From assembly GCF_018687715.1 (NCBI RefSeq), contig NC_056755.1, positions 43,784,501-43,848,500 of the forward strand: a stretch of 64,000 nucleotides of DNA. Reading direction: 5' to 3'. The notes beneath the pieces are model-generated. The model worked only from the letters and a program-made list of their open reading frames with translations. It searched no databases and was not told the DNA's origin. Positions 13,161 to 23,941 of this stretch are shown in pieces. The translations under genes and the position numbers were made by a program. Source of the stretch: Carya illinoinensis. Lineage: Eukaryota; Streptophyta; Magnoliopsida; Fagales; Juglandaceae. Numbering within the stretch: the stretch's first letter is position 1; each line of letters begins with the position of its first letter.

Positions 13161-13410
13161 TTCTTAAAAAATAAAATATATTCAATTAGCGCTTTATGTT
13201 CAAACGCTAACACCAAATAATTCAAACGTGAATACAACTATTGTTGCGAGAAAGGAAGGCAGGAATTGAGTTTTTGATAATAACATTTGAACTAAAACTA
13301 AAGTATATTCGCACGAAGCTATATTGTGTGCAAACGTAATATTCTACATAGCATAGTGTATATGTGTGAACATTATATTCACACGCTCAAACATAGTCTG
13401 AATGTTATAT

Positions 13411-14040
13411 TTGACTGTTCGAACATAACTATTACGTGTGAACGTAATTTACTTGCATTCGCACAGAGTGCTTTAGTTTTAACAACGGGAAATAATGTTC
13501 GAGCAATAGACTCTGTCTGTGTTCGAATGGTAACATATTTAAGTTCGACAGTTAATAGTTATACCCGCACGTGATTTTTCATGTTCTTATATAACTATAT
13601 ACTTCGAACGTTAGTTAGTTTTGTTCAAATAATATGTTGACTTTCAAACGCTATGAACATGGTTTGAATGTTATCTTCCATAGTTCGAACATGTGTTCGA
13701 ACGTTTGCATATTTGTCCAAACATTACATTTGACTATTTGAACATAACTATTACATGGGAATGTAGTTTACTTACATTTGCACAAACTACTTTAGTTCTA
13801 ACATTAGGAATTAATGTTCAAACAATAGACACTACCTACGTTTGAACCATAACATATTTACATTCAAACATTACTAGTCACATGCGCACATGATTTTTCA
13901 CATGATTCTCATATAACTTTGTGTTTCAAATGTAAATTACTCTGGTTCGGACGTATATGTTGATGCTCGAAAGTTATTAAAAATAGTTTAAATGTTATCT
14001 CCCTTAGTTTGAACATATGTACAAGCATTTGCATATTTTA
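13411..14040. repeat. 319-bp tandem duplication rich in GTTCGAACG motifs
   Basis: Unit 1 begins TTGACTGTTCGAACATAACT at 13411; unit 2 begins TTGACTATTTGAACATAACT at 13730, a shift of 319 bases. The units align along their length. Most CG dinucleotides of unit 1 appear as TG or CA in unit 2, the mark of methylated-cytosine decay. It lies in the right subterminal part of the large CACTA-like element. Confidence 0.85.
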
Positions 14041-14231
14041 ACCATTCAGGTTACTAATTACTACTTCTATAATGAAATGAGTAATGAATTTATTTCCTGT
14101 TTATGTATTTTGCTTCTCAAAATTTTTTAATTTTTAATTTCCTATTTAATATTATGTTCTCTGTTTTAGTCTGATATTTAAATTTGCAAATTTAAAGTCC
14201 AATATATATACATTCAAATGTTAAGTACTTA

Positions 14232-14897
14232 GGGCCTGTTTGTGATTGTGGTGGGATGTCTAAAAAGTGTGGTAGAACAATATAAAGTATTTATATGACA
14301 AAATTTATCTGTTTGGTAGTTTCATATTAAAGTACTTCTAAACCAAGAAAAAGCAGAAAACTACATTTCAACAAAAGCACTAAAGTGATGCTTTTTGTCA
14401 TAAGCACTAAAGTGATGCTTTTTGTCATAAGCACTTCAGAAAAAGTAATACCTATTTTACTGTGCTATGTACATTACGAAATGACCCTCGTCATTTTAGC
14501 ACAATGATAACTTTGTCAATCTATATTTTTTATTATTTCCGTATAATCTACTCATGATTTTGCCCATCAATATATTTCATTATTCTCCTATCACTTATGC
14601 ATCGTTAAAGAAATTTTCTTTTTCATTATCATTATTGAAAAATATATTAGACTATTTTTGTTATTATTTTATTATAATATTTTATTTTTATCAAGTATAT
14701 GCCCTTTTATGTCATTTTTATGTCAAAAAGTGTTTTTTAAATTTGTTTCTAAATAAATAAGTATGTTTAAAAGTGCTATAGACATACGGATCCTAAACAA
14801 TAAATAGCTTTTTAATAATAGAGTTTATTACGTTAAACTCTAAGTTATAAATTTTAAGTTAAAAATAATATTTTCAACCGCAGTTTCAAACATGCAC
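14232..14897. mobile_element. Harbinger/Tourist-like MITE
   Basis: The left terminus is GGGCCTGTTTGTGATTG and the reverse complement of the right terminus is GTGCATGTTTGAAACTG, a diverged inverted pair. It is flanked on both sides by TTA (14229-14231 and 14898-14900), the usual PIF/Harbinger target duplication. GGGCCTGTTTG is a common terminus of such MITEs. A 27-base direct repeat near 14377-14430 lies inside. No coding capacity. Confidence 0.5.
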
Positions 14898-15625
14898 TTA
14901 TTTAATTTCGTTCTAGAAGAAAGTATGTTCAAGCTGTATAACGTTCACACGTCGCTTATAACATTCAAACGTAAATCAGCCAAACAATATAAATATAATC
15001 TTAAAATAGTAAGTTCGCACATAAATCTAGAATACTCGAATAAATTTCAACATTATTTGTACGTATAAATATATATTCGAATGTATGATCTGTGTTCGCA
15101 TGTTCTTCGATATACATTCAAACGTACTTAACTATAAAACGACAGCTTGTATTGTTAATGTTATAACCTTAAAAGTTTGAATTCGAACGTTGGTCAAATT
15201 GTCTTCCAACTTTAGCGGCGGTTTAAAGAAACAGTCACAAAAAGTTGTTATACTGACCATCACAAATTCTAAACCGACACAAATACTCAAATATGTTGCA
15301 GTCAAGAGTTTCTAGGACAGCCTTTTTCCCTTCGGATCAATCCTTTTGATTAACAACATATTTGCAAACGGTCATGCTTCACATCGAGGACACTTGTCAA
15401 TTCCCCACTACTTTGCCTTTGCCTTGAGACCAGCTCAACTCAAACAAAACTTCCTTTTAAGGCCACAAACACAGATCCTTATTATAGCTAACAACATTCT
15501 CTTTAAATCTTCATTCCTTCAACCCCCATTAAACACCAGAAAATAACTAATCTACGCATAAAACAACAAAATATATACATTCACGAGAAAGCTTAGAGAG
15601 CCATTACACCATCCATCAAACAACA

Positions 15626-15955
15626 ATGGCCATATCCAGAGTGGTTATTTTCGGCATGGGGACACTCTTGTTTTGCTTATTATTGATCAAAGTCGCAAAG
15701 GCCGATGAATCTGAGTTTGCACCTATTCATACAGTCAAACATGATGGTAGTCATTGTAATAATGCCCATACCGATAAGGGTGAGCTGTGCCGGGAAGGCG
15801 AGGATGGCGATGATGACGATGATGTTGACGACACTTTCAAGGTGGAGAACAAGATGGGAGTCTCTTTTTCAGCCTCAACAGGCCTCTCAGTGAACTCATT
15901 CGATGGCCTAGAGTCTGAGGATCTCGGCAATCATGAGCTCGTATTGGGACACTGA
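15626..15955 (+). CDS. Small secreted acidic protein, family unknown (109 aa)
   Basis: Single-exon frame starting at an ATG in good plant context (AACAATGGCC). Residues 1-26 form a signal peptide: a short polar start, a hydrophobic core (GTLLFCLLLI) and a likely cut after AKA. The mature part of about 83 residues is acidic, with a DGDDDDDVDD stretch near residues 60-70 that may bind metal ions. It has only two cysteines, ten residues apart (HCNNAHTDKGELC), and ends in LGH. I recognise no family. It has no RALF, PSK or PSY motif; the C-terminal GH is shared with some signalling peptides, but that is weak. It sits just past the right end of the large transposon and has its own leader and an AT-rich 3' flank. 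Expression is unproven. Confidence 0.6.
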   Translation: MAISRVVIFGMGTLLFCLLLIKVAKADESEFAPIHTVKHDGSHCNNAHTDKGELCREGEDGDDDDDVDDTFKVENKMGVSFSASTGLSVNSFDGLESEDLGNHELVLGH

Positions 15956-16690
15956 TCATCAGTCTGAATAGAATCATTACTCTTTCCAAGTTCTCGGGGG
16001 TACTACGTCTATGCTACTCATTTGCAGCATGCGGCTTGATCAGTATTCTTGTCATTTTTTCTTAATTTTCTTCCTTATTTTAAAATATTTCCCTCTCTCT
16101 TTTTTTCTTGTTTTCCTTTGTCCCCCATATTTAAGTGTGGTTGACCATGAATAGATTTTTATTATTAGATATTGTTTGGTTCATGTTGATATTTTAAAAA
16201 TATTTCTTTTATGCAGAATATTGACCAATTAAGTACTAGTTCCAATGTTTATGATCCTTCAAGGATGATATTTAGATCAGATGTACACGATTGGCTAGTT
16301 TGCCAACTTGGCCTTAGTGTTTCCTCTTGGTATAAGCCACATCATCCGCCAGTTCCATTGGTGAAACCACGTTGAGCCAAAACAAAAAACTAATTATTAT
16401 TATTTAAATTTAAATAAAATTTGATTAAAATAATAATAATATTGATCCCACAAAATTTAAAAACTTCTTAAAATATTTTAAAAATACAAAAATCTTTTTC
16501 TAATTCCATCTAAAATATTTCTTGAGTAATCTTTAAGGTATGAAAAAATAGTTTCTATATTTTCTTAAAGTTCAAAATTTTTGCATCCAAAATATAAAAT
16601 GAGTATACATACATAAAAAGAATAAAAAATATACCACTGAAAATTTAAATACTTGAAAATATGAGCTAAAAAGTATACAATTCAAAAAAT
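15956..16690. other. Intergenic, no gene seen
   Basis: 3' flank of the small secreted protein gene followed by AT-rich sequence with A- and T-runs. I see no frame or repeat structure worth naming. Confidence 0.6.
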
Positions 16691-16798
16691 CACTATAAAA
16701 AAAATGGGCTTTTGCGACCAATTTATAGCAACAAAAAGACTATTGATAGTCTTTTCGTTGCTATAAATTGATCGTAAAAGTTCGTTTTTCTTGTAGTG
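16691..16798. mobile_element. CACTA MITE, 108 bp, with 3-bp TSD
   Basis: The element starts CACTATAAAAAAAA and ends TTCTTGTAGTG. Its two halves are near-perfect inverted copies (CAATTTATAGCAAC against GTTGCTATAAATTG) around a short TTGATAG centre. AAT on each side (16688-16690 and 16799-16801) is the 3-bp target duplication expected for CACTA elements. Confidence 0.9.
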
Positions 16799-17039
16799 AA
16801 TATTTCTTCTAAATTAAAGGAATATGAAATTAAATTAAATCTATAATGTATTTTCTTAATAATTACAAACAATATTTCTCTACACTTAATATTTTTAACA
16901 GTCCCTGATCTTTGGAACGGAGCTTCCGTTCTCTGGCTTTTAATGGCCACAAATAATACGTAGACACGTGACCAATCTACATACAAATCACATGAACTGA
17001 ACCGCATGATCACAAGATATATAGTAAAATCAAATCTAC

Positions 17040-17530
17040 AGAAATCGTGTGAAAAGTTTCTTCTCAAAACACAAACCTAACCCACTACCCATACCGCCGC
17101 ACCTCTCAGTCTCCACACCGGCGCACCTCTCTTGCTCTTAATCACATTAATTTCTCTAAAGAATATCCATCACCAACTCCTAAAAACTAGCAAGTCATCA
17201 TCTTTCCCCACTATTGCATCGCCCTTTCGTCTCTCTGATCTCTCTCTCTTCCCCCAAAATCTCATTATGCTACAGAAATCCGGGATCATAATGGGAACCA
17301 TCTATGCAACTCTTTTGCAAGTGTTCTTGGCACTGAACTTAGTTGCAGGCTGAGATGATAAAGTCGTGATCAGCTTGCCAAGGCAGCCACGTGTTAGTTT
17401 CCAGCAGTATGCAAGATACATGACCATTGATGAAAAGCAGCATAGAGCTCTCTTTTACTACTTTGTTGAAGCAGAAACAGAGATAGCTTCCAAACCCCTA
17501 GTTCTTTAGTTGAATGGAGTGCAAACACGG
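17040..17530 (+). pseudogene. Serine carboxypeptidase-like exon 1 remnant
   Basis: From the ATG at 17267 the frame gives a hydrophobic leader ending LNLVAG, then after a TGA the typical start of a plant serine carboxypeptidase (S10): VISLPRQPRVSFQQYA, then a Tyr, DEKQHRALFYYFVEAETE, KPLVL, a stop in place of Trp, and LNG. The family reads SLPGQPxVxFxQYxGY..LFYYFxEA....KPLVLWLNGG here, close to SCPL45-type proteins. The match stops at LNG, where an intron usually follows, and no later exon with the catalytic Ser, Asp or His is present. Two in-frame stops and missing exons make it dead. CT-rich leader sequence upstream suggests a genuine promoter and first exon were duplicated. Confidence 0.85.
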
Positions 17531-18108
17531 CTACAGATCTTGGGAGAGAAAGAGGTCAGAGAGAGGGGGGGAGGGAGTGAGTGCATGGCCTCCGGAGGGA
17601 GGGAGGGGGGATGGGGCTCGACTGGAGTGAAAAAAAAAATTGTCCCTCTGCAGTGCGGTCACACGTTTGATAATATGTGGTGTCTACGTGGCACACTTCC
17701 ATTGGAGGATGTTATTTGGGAGAAATTGGTTAGACCGCCTGGAAGTTATTCTCCATTTTTAAATGCTAGATTTAAAACGTCATAATGAAGTCATAAACAA
17801 AATTAATAATTAATAATTTCTCCAACAAGCTAGTTAAGGCGCCATGCAATAATGCATGCAAGGAAGCCGGGCATTAATTCTTAACACATGAATTCAATAA
17901 GCTAGCTAATGAGTTAATTTGCCTAAACGGGACAATGTACGTGCATGGAGTGGGCAGAACAAGGACAACCATGTACATGCTAAAATGAAATTGATAAGCA
18001 TGCACTACATTTTATATGTAAGGAACTCTTGGAGTACGGATGGCATGATACTCTCATCATACACTACTTGTTATATTACATGTACTTAAAATATCTCTTA
18101 TGTAAAGA
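17531..18108. other. Intergenic, no gene seen
   Basis: A GA/GGGA-rich stretch at 17540-17620 is followed by AT-rich DNA. No coding similarity is recognised, and the later exons of the carboxypeptidase are absent. Confidence 0.6.
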
Positions 18109-18280
18109 GCAATACTACATACAGTCGTGGAATTGCAAACGCCGCGCAATCGTTTTGAAAAAGAGTGGGGTCCACGATTAAAAAGTTAGTTTTTTTTCAT
18201 GTGGGTCCTATATTAATTTACTTTTTTCAAAGCGACTGCACGCCGCTTGCATAACCACGACTGCAAATATCATTTCTATT
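18109..18280. mobile_element. Fold-back MITE with CAGTCGTGG arms
   Basis: The left arm has CAGTCGTGGAATTGCAAACG and GCG soon after. The reverse complement of the right arm has CAGTCGTGGTTATGCAAGCG and GCG soon after. Both arms continue into CTTTGAAAAA-like or TTTTGAAAAA-like sequence. It is flanked by an ATACTACATA-type start shared with the elements at 26120 and 57270. Confidence 0.75.
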
Positions 18281-18740
18281 ACAACAAACTTGATTCTCCA
18301 CGTGTTAGTTATTGATCTTATATTAAAAATTATGAAATTTCAAATTTTAAATTTGAATTTCAAATAAAAACTAATAAAATAAGTCTTGTGTTCATGTATG
18401 TCATTATTATAATCGGTTTAATTTTAAATATTGTTTATAACTAAATTAGTATATATACGTACAACGGTGTTACGCCGCTTGAATTAATAAAAATATGGAT
18501 ATATAGGCCCTTAACACTCATATACCGGTCACAGTTACGTGATAACTAAGAAAGATTACATCATATATCTTTGAATGATTTTCAAGTTCCTCATCGTCAA
18601 ACCAATTTTTGTTCAAACTGTATTTGTTTAAATACTATATTTAGAAAAAGGAGCTGCTATCCATATACTATTGCTCCCGGCCAGCTTCTAACTTTGGCGA
18701 TGAATTAATAGTAAACAACAATCTCGTGCATTGTAGATCA
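18281..18740. other. Upstream spacer of RALF unit 1
   Basis: No gene. Around 18570-18610 the sequence matches the spacer ahead of RALF unit 2 (about 28300-28340): both carry AGTTCCTC, then TCAAACCAATTTTT or TGAAACAAATTTTT. This ties the two units together as duplicates. Confidence 0.6.
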
Positions 18741-18750
18741 TGATCTATGC

Positions 18751-18793
18751 AAAAAGGTTATATTTAGCACAACCGATTGCATGCGTTATAAAT
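18751..18793 (+). promoter_or_regulatory. RALF unit 1 core promoter block and TATA box
   Basis: AAAAAGGTTATATTTAGCAC at 18751 and TTATAAAT at 18786-18793 lie ahead of the ATG at 18946. The same block and a TATA box recur in front of RALF unit 2 with nearly the same spacing, while much of the surrounding spacer differs. That suggests selection on the core promoter, though recent duplication could also explain it. Confidence 0.55.
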
Positions 18794-18945
18794 CTCTCAA
18801 CACCACCCAACTCCTAGTCTCCCCAGAGTCAGACAGCTAGCAACCCTCTTTCTTTCTTTCTTTCTCACTTAACATTTCACCAGCCCATAAAGCTGTACTC
18901 CCCTCAGACAAGAGAATCTTTATTTGCAATCTCCATTGAAGCACG

Positions 18946-19188
18946 ATGGCAATGCCCAGATCAGGAACTGTTATTTTCCTTATCTGCATGCTTATGATTA
19001 GCGGGCTTTGGGTTCAAGATACAAGTGCACGCACCCTCGGCTATGGAGCTATAATAGGTGGTAATGTTCATGCAAACTGCAAAACGCATCCTGAGTCTGA
19101 GATTTGCCATCAAGTGCCAGCTAATAATTACACGAGAGGCTGCGAAACAGAAACTCATTGCCGATTTCCACTACATAATCATGAATAA
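18946..19188 (+). CDS. RALF-like secreted peptide, unit 1 (80 aa)
   Basis: Rapid alkalinization factor-like peptide. RALFs act outside the cell as ligands of CrRLK1L receptor kinases and cell-wall LRX proteins. The ATG at 18946 starts a signal peptide (hydrophobic FLICMLMISGLWV) with a likely cut after DTSA. The mature part of about 51 residues begins RTLGYGAI, a variant of the RALF YISY motif in which Leu-Gly replaces Ile-Ser. It keeps four cysteines in RALF spacing: NCKTHPESEIC and GCETETHC. There is no dibasic or RRXL processing site, as in the short RALF clade. The YxRGC block is conserved as YTRGC. The change in the YISY motif could alter receptor binding. Poly(A) signals AATAAATAAA lie near 19224. 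The gene is one of three tandem copies. Confidence 0.88.
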   Translation: MAMPRSGTVIFLICMLMISGLWVQDTSARTLGYGAIIGGNVHANCKTHPESEICHQVPANNYTRGCETETHCRFPLHNHE

Positions 19189-19639
19189 GATGATGATCAA
19201 GATGATAAGCGTCCAACAGTAGGAATAAATAAACGATTGTGATTCCATGCATCTAAAATAAATTAATTATTCTTCTGGACGTACATATTGTATGTATAAG
19301 ATTATATCGACTTACTGTGTGTATTGTCCCAATGTTTTATTTATTATACCATTTGTATATGAAAGGCGTATGTTCTATATATATACTTCCTTTTGAAGCC
19401 ACATGAGTACTTATATATCATGAATATATTCATCTTAACTCATGCATGCATCATACGACGCGTGTACGTTGGTCACGTACGTATTTTGAAAATCCAAGCT
19501 AGTGTATATATTCATGCATTCATATTGGGTACTACTGCTACGGCGACATGCAGTACTTATCTTTTCCCTTATTTTCTGTCAATTATATCTTTAATTTTGA
19601 TCTTTATATATAATTAAAGATCTTTATATATAATTAAGG
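19189..19639. other. 3' flank of RALF unit 1
   Basis: Untranslated and spacer sequence related to the flank of RALF unit 2 (GGCGACA block, then a CTTTTCC stretch). It is interrupted at about 19640 by the gypsy element. A 20-base duplication, ATCTTTATATATAATTAA, sits at the junction. Confidence 0.55.
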
Positions 19640-21299
19640 TGAATTCATGGAGGAGGGTACACATTCTGCACTGAAAGGTCATCAACATGGGTCTCAAAAG
19701 AATCAAGAAGGGGTTTAGAAGCAATTGGAGGATCATCAACAAGCAATTCTGGGCATAACAGACAGGTTAGATCAAGTCTCGAATGTTTTGAGTTCTTTGG
19801 TTGAATCTGTTAACTAGAATTCCTTTAGAAATAGAGATGGTGAACCACAAATTAATGAAGAAAGAACTGTTTTTCAAAGAAGTGTTAGACTAGAATTTTC
19901 ACGTTTTAGTGGCAATGATCCTGCTTGTTGGGTTTTCAAAGCTAACCAGTATTTTGATTGTTTTCAAATACCCTTTCATTAGAAGTTAATGGTGGCATCG
20001 CATCATATGGAATGGGAGGCATTGGTGTGGTATCAAAATGCCTTAGATCCTGAACAGTTTAATTCATGGGAATCTTTGGTTGTAACTTTACAAGCAAGAT
20101 TTGGGCCATCAACATTTGATGACCCAATGGAGGCTTTGACTATAGGCTAAAGCAAACTACTTTAATTAGTTTGTACACTTCACAATTTGAAGCCTTGGCA
20201 GATAGGCTCAAAGGTTTATTTGAAAGACATAATATGAGCTGTTTTATTAGTGGATTGAAGGATGAGCTTCGTATACCTGTGAAGATGTTCAATCCATTAA
20301 ATCTTGGAGCTGCCTTTGGGTTAGCTAAACTACAGGAGGAGTATGTGTTGTCTTCAAGGATTTCTTGGAGGCAAACTAGTTATTTTGCTAATAAGTAGCC
20401 AGTTCACAACGAGAGGCCTGTAGATTCGTTGAGTAGAGGCTAGAAGGGTTTGTTTCCACTAAGAAAAGTCCATCCTGAGAAAATGGATGAAAAGAGAAAA
20501 AAAAAAGGACTATGTTTCCATTGTTATGAGAAATGGAATCATAATCATGTGTGTAAGAGTCATCGGGTGTATTTTTTACATGGTGATCCTCGTGAGAATC
20601 AAGAAGTCATTGAGAGTGTAGAGGAACTTGAGGCACAGTTATTGCCTGAACCAAAAAATGTGTTGAAGAATGGGTCAGAAGAACTTGAAGTTTCCATTCA
20701 TGCCATTTCTAGTTGTATTAACAGTAATGCCATGAAGTTGTTCAAGTTAAGGTAGCTAATGGTACTAAAATTGCTACTCAAGGAAGGTGTGAGGAAACAA
20801 TAAGGGTACAGGGGACTAAATTTTTGGTTCCTTTTCATGTATTGACATTGGGGGGTTGTGACATAGTGCTAGGGGTCCAATGGCTTCGAAACTTGGGTCC
20901 TATGTCAATGCAGTTTGAAGTTGTTGGTAAGAAGTTACTTCTGCAAGGGCTGCTGTATGAAAAAGTTCAAGTAGAACCTGCAGTAAAAATATTGAAGTTT
21001 TCCTTTGTTAGATAAGAGGGATGGTCGTTACAATTGGTAGCCATTGATGAAAAACAAGCTAAAGCTGAAGTTTTACCAGAAGTAGAGGAAGTGTTGCAAC
21101 ATTTTTAAACTGTTTTTGAGGAACCAATTGGTTTACCTCCTAATTGAGCTTGTGACCACCAGATTGTATTAAAGGAGGGAACTACACCAGTTTCAGTGAG
21201 ACCATATAGGTATGCTCATTACCAAAAGACTAAAATTGAGAAGATTGTGCAGGATTTATTGAGCAATGGGGTAATTTGACCCAGCCAAAATCCTTTTTC

Positions 21300-22537
21300 A
21301 TCACTTGTCCTTTTGGTTAAAAAGGCTGATGGCACTTGGAGGATGTGCATTGATTATAGGGCCCTCAATCAAGAAACTGTTAAGGATAAATTTCCCATCC
21401 CTATGATCAATGAACTCTTGGATGAATTGCATGGTGCAAGATATTTTTCTAAACTTGATTTGAGGTCGGGCTATCACCAAATCAGGGTGAGGGAAGAGGA
21501 CATTTCTAAGACTGCATTTAGAACTCATGAAGGCCACTCTGAGTTCTAGGTAATGCCTTTTGGACTTACCAATGCACCTGCCACATTTTAAGGGTTAATG
21601 AATCGTATTTTTAAACCCTTTCTTAGAAGATTTGTCCTTGTATTTTTCAATGACATCTTGATATATAGTCAAGATTTAAAGGAGCATTTGATGCATACCC
21701 GTTTTGCAACAGAATACCTTATTTTCCAAGAAGTTTAAATGTAGATTTGGGGTTTTTGAAGTAGACTACTTAGGCCATATCATCTTGGGAGAGGGAGTTA
21801 AAGCAGGCCCTACAAAGATCTCAGCAATGGTGGAATGGCCTACACCTAAAACAGTGAAGGTATTAAGAGATTTTCTGGGCCTAACTGGCTACTACAGAAA
21901 ATTCGTAAGAAATTATGGCTCAATAGCTGCCTCATTAATAGTTTTGTTGAAGAAGAATGCTTTTCAATTGTCATTGGAAGCTGAGGATGCCTTTAAAATA
22001 TTGAAGGAAGCTGTATCTAGTCCACCAGTGTTAAAGCTGCCAGATTTTACCAAGGAATTCACTATAGAGTGTGATGCATAAAGAGTTGGATTAGGGGCTA
22101 TGTTAATACAAAATAATCAGCCTATAGCTTTCTTTAGTAAATTTTTAAAAGGGAATGCACTATTACTTTCCACATATGAGAAGGAATTCCTGGCAATTGT
22201 ATGTGCAGTGGAAAAGTGGAAGCCTTGTTTACTTGGGCAGACTTTTAAGATCAAAACTGACCAGCAAGCTTTAAAGTATTTGCTTGAACAAAAGATAGTT
22301 ACTGAAGCTCAACAAAAATGGATTACAAAGCTCATGGGTTATGACTTTCGAGTAGAATACAAGAAAGGTAGAGATAATAAGGTGGCTGATGCACTTTTTA
22401 GGAAGATGGAGGAAGATTCAGCAACTCTGACCTTGATTTCTTTTCCCACTCCTGTTTGGTTGACAGAATTGAAAGAAAGTTATGTTCACTCTGTGGAAAT
22501 TTCTGATATGATAAATGCCTTGCAGCAGGGTACATAG
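21300..22537 (+). pseudogene. Gypsy RT and RNase H remnant
   Basis: Three frame segments, about 21313-21549, 21704-22081 and 22100-22537, cover the RT palm, the connection (FLGLTGYYRKFVRNYG) and RNase H (FTIECDA, then YEKEFLAIV and FKIKTDQQALKYLLEQ). Single in-frame stops separate them. The YxDD-type block carries FFND in place of FFDD. Together with the stops this makes it inactive. Part of the 19640-24467 element. Confidence 0.85.
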
Positions 22538-22599
22538 GTTCCTATGGAATATACCTTACAATAGGGATTATTGCTCAGAAAAGGGAAGATTGTTATTGC

Positions 22600-23880
22600 T
22601 CCTGTATCCTCTTTTCAGAAGAAAAATTACAATTTATTCACCACAGTCCTAAAGCAGGCCACTTGGGTTACCATAAAACATTACAAAAGGCAAGGTCAGA
22701 ATTTTTTTGGCCTAAAATGAGAAAGGATGTTAAGCAGTTAGTAAAAGAGTAGGTTTGCCAAGTTAATAAGAGAGAGAATGTGCTTCCAGTTGGGTTACTT
22801 CAGCCCTTGCCCATCCCTCAAGATCCTTGGCTTGACATTGCTATGGATTTCATTGAGGGATTGCCTTCTTCTAGTAGTATGACAGTTATTTTCACTAGGG
22901 TTGATTGATTAACTAAGTTTGGCCTTTTTTTTTTTTTTTCATTAGCTCATCCATATATAACTTTTAAAGTGGTAGATTTTTTTTTTTTTTTTTTTGAGTG
23001 TTTAAGCTTCATGGACTGTCTAAGACCATAGTGTCTGATCGTGTTGTGGTGTTTACAAGTTCATTTTGGAGAGAACTTTTTAGGCTACAAGGAACAACTT
23101 TGGCAATGAGTTCAGCTTATCATCCACAATCTGATGGTCAAGCAGAGGCTTTGAATAAGGTTGTTGAGGCTTACTTGAGAGCTTATTGTGGCTCCAAACC
23201 CAAGAGTTGGTCTTCATGGTTACCTATGGCAAAATGGTGCTATAATACTACTGTGCATTCCTCAACTGGGCTGTCACCATTTCATGCCTTGTATGGCAAA
23301 CCCCCTCCAAGACTGTTAACTTATGTGGCTGGCACTACTGCCGATGTTCCTGTAGATCATCATTTGAAGACTAGAGAGCAGATTCTAGGCCTGTTGAAAG
23401 AAAATTTAAAAAAGGCCCAAGATAGAATGAAGATTTATGCAGATGACAAGAGGTCTGAAAGAATTTTTCAAGAAGGAGATTGGGTTTATCTTAAGTTACA
23501 GCCCTATAGACAGAAATCAATTTCCATGAGACATAATATGAAGCTTGCTCTGAGATATTATGGTCCCTTTCAAGTACTTCATAAGATTGGCACAGTTACT
23601 TATAAGTTGAATTTGCCATCATCATCGAGAATCCATCCTGTCTTCAATGTCTCATGCCTCAATAAAAAAAATAGGAGACCAGATTTCTCCCTTATCTACT
23701 CTCCCACCAGTTGATAGTGAGGGATGTATTCAACTTGAGCCAGAATAGATTCTTGACAGAAGAATGAAGAAGCTTAGGAATTTTGCTGCCACGGAAGTTT
23801 TGGTGAAATGTGTAGGAGCTAGCATGGAAGATAACACATGGGAATTATTGTACAAGTTAAAGTCCTTGTATCCTCATTTA
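22600..23880 (+). pseudogene. Gypsy integrase and chromodomain remnant
   Basis: The zinc-binding HHCC start (KAGHLGYHKTLQKARSEFFW) lies near 22650, and the core with SAYHPQSDGQAEALNK at 23117-23164. A roughly 17-base T-run near 22980 breaks the frame between the first catalytic Asp region and the rest. The C-terminal part IHPVFNVSCL leads to the chromodomain, which has Cys in place of the usual Trp in LVKW. The long frame at 22998-23714 alone is only the C-terminal half of integrase. Confidence 0.8.
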
Positions 23881-23941
23881 GTAAGCACAGTTTTGTGAAT
23901 TGTTACGGGTGCCTTGGGGCAAGGTCTAAAGAGGAAGGGAT

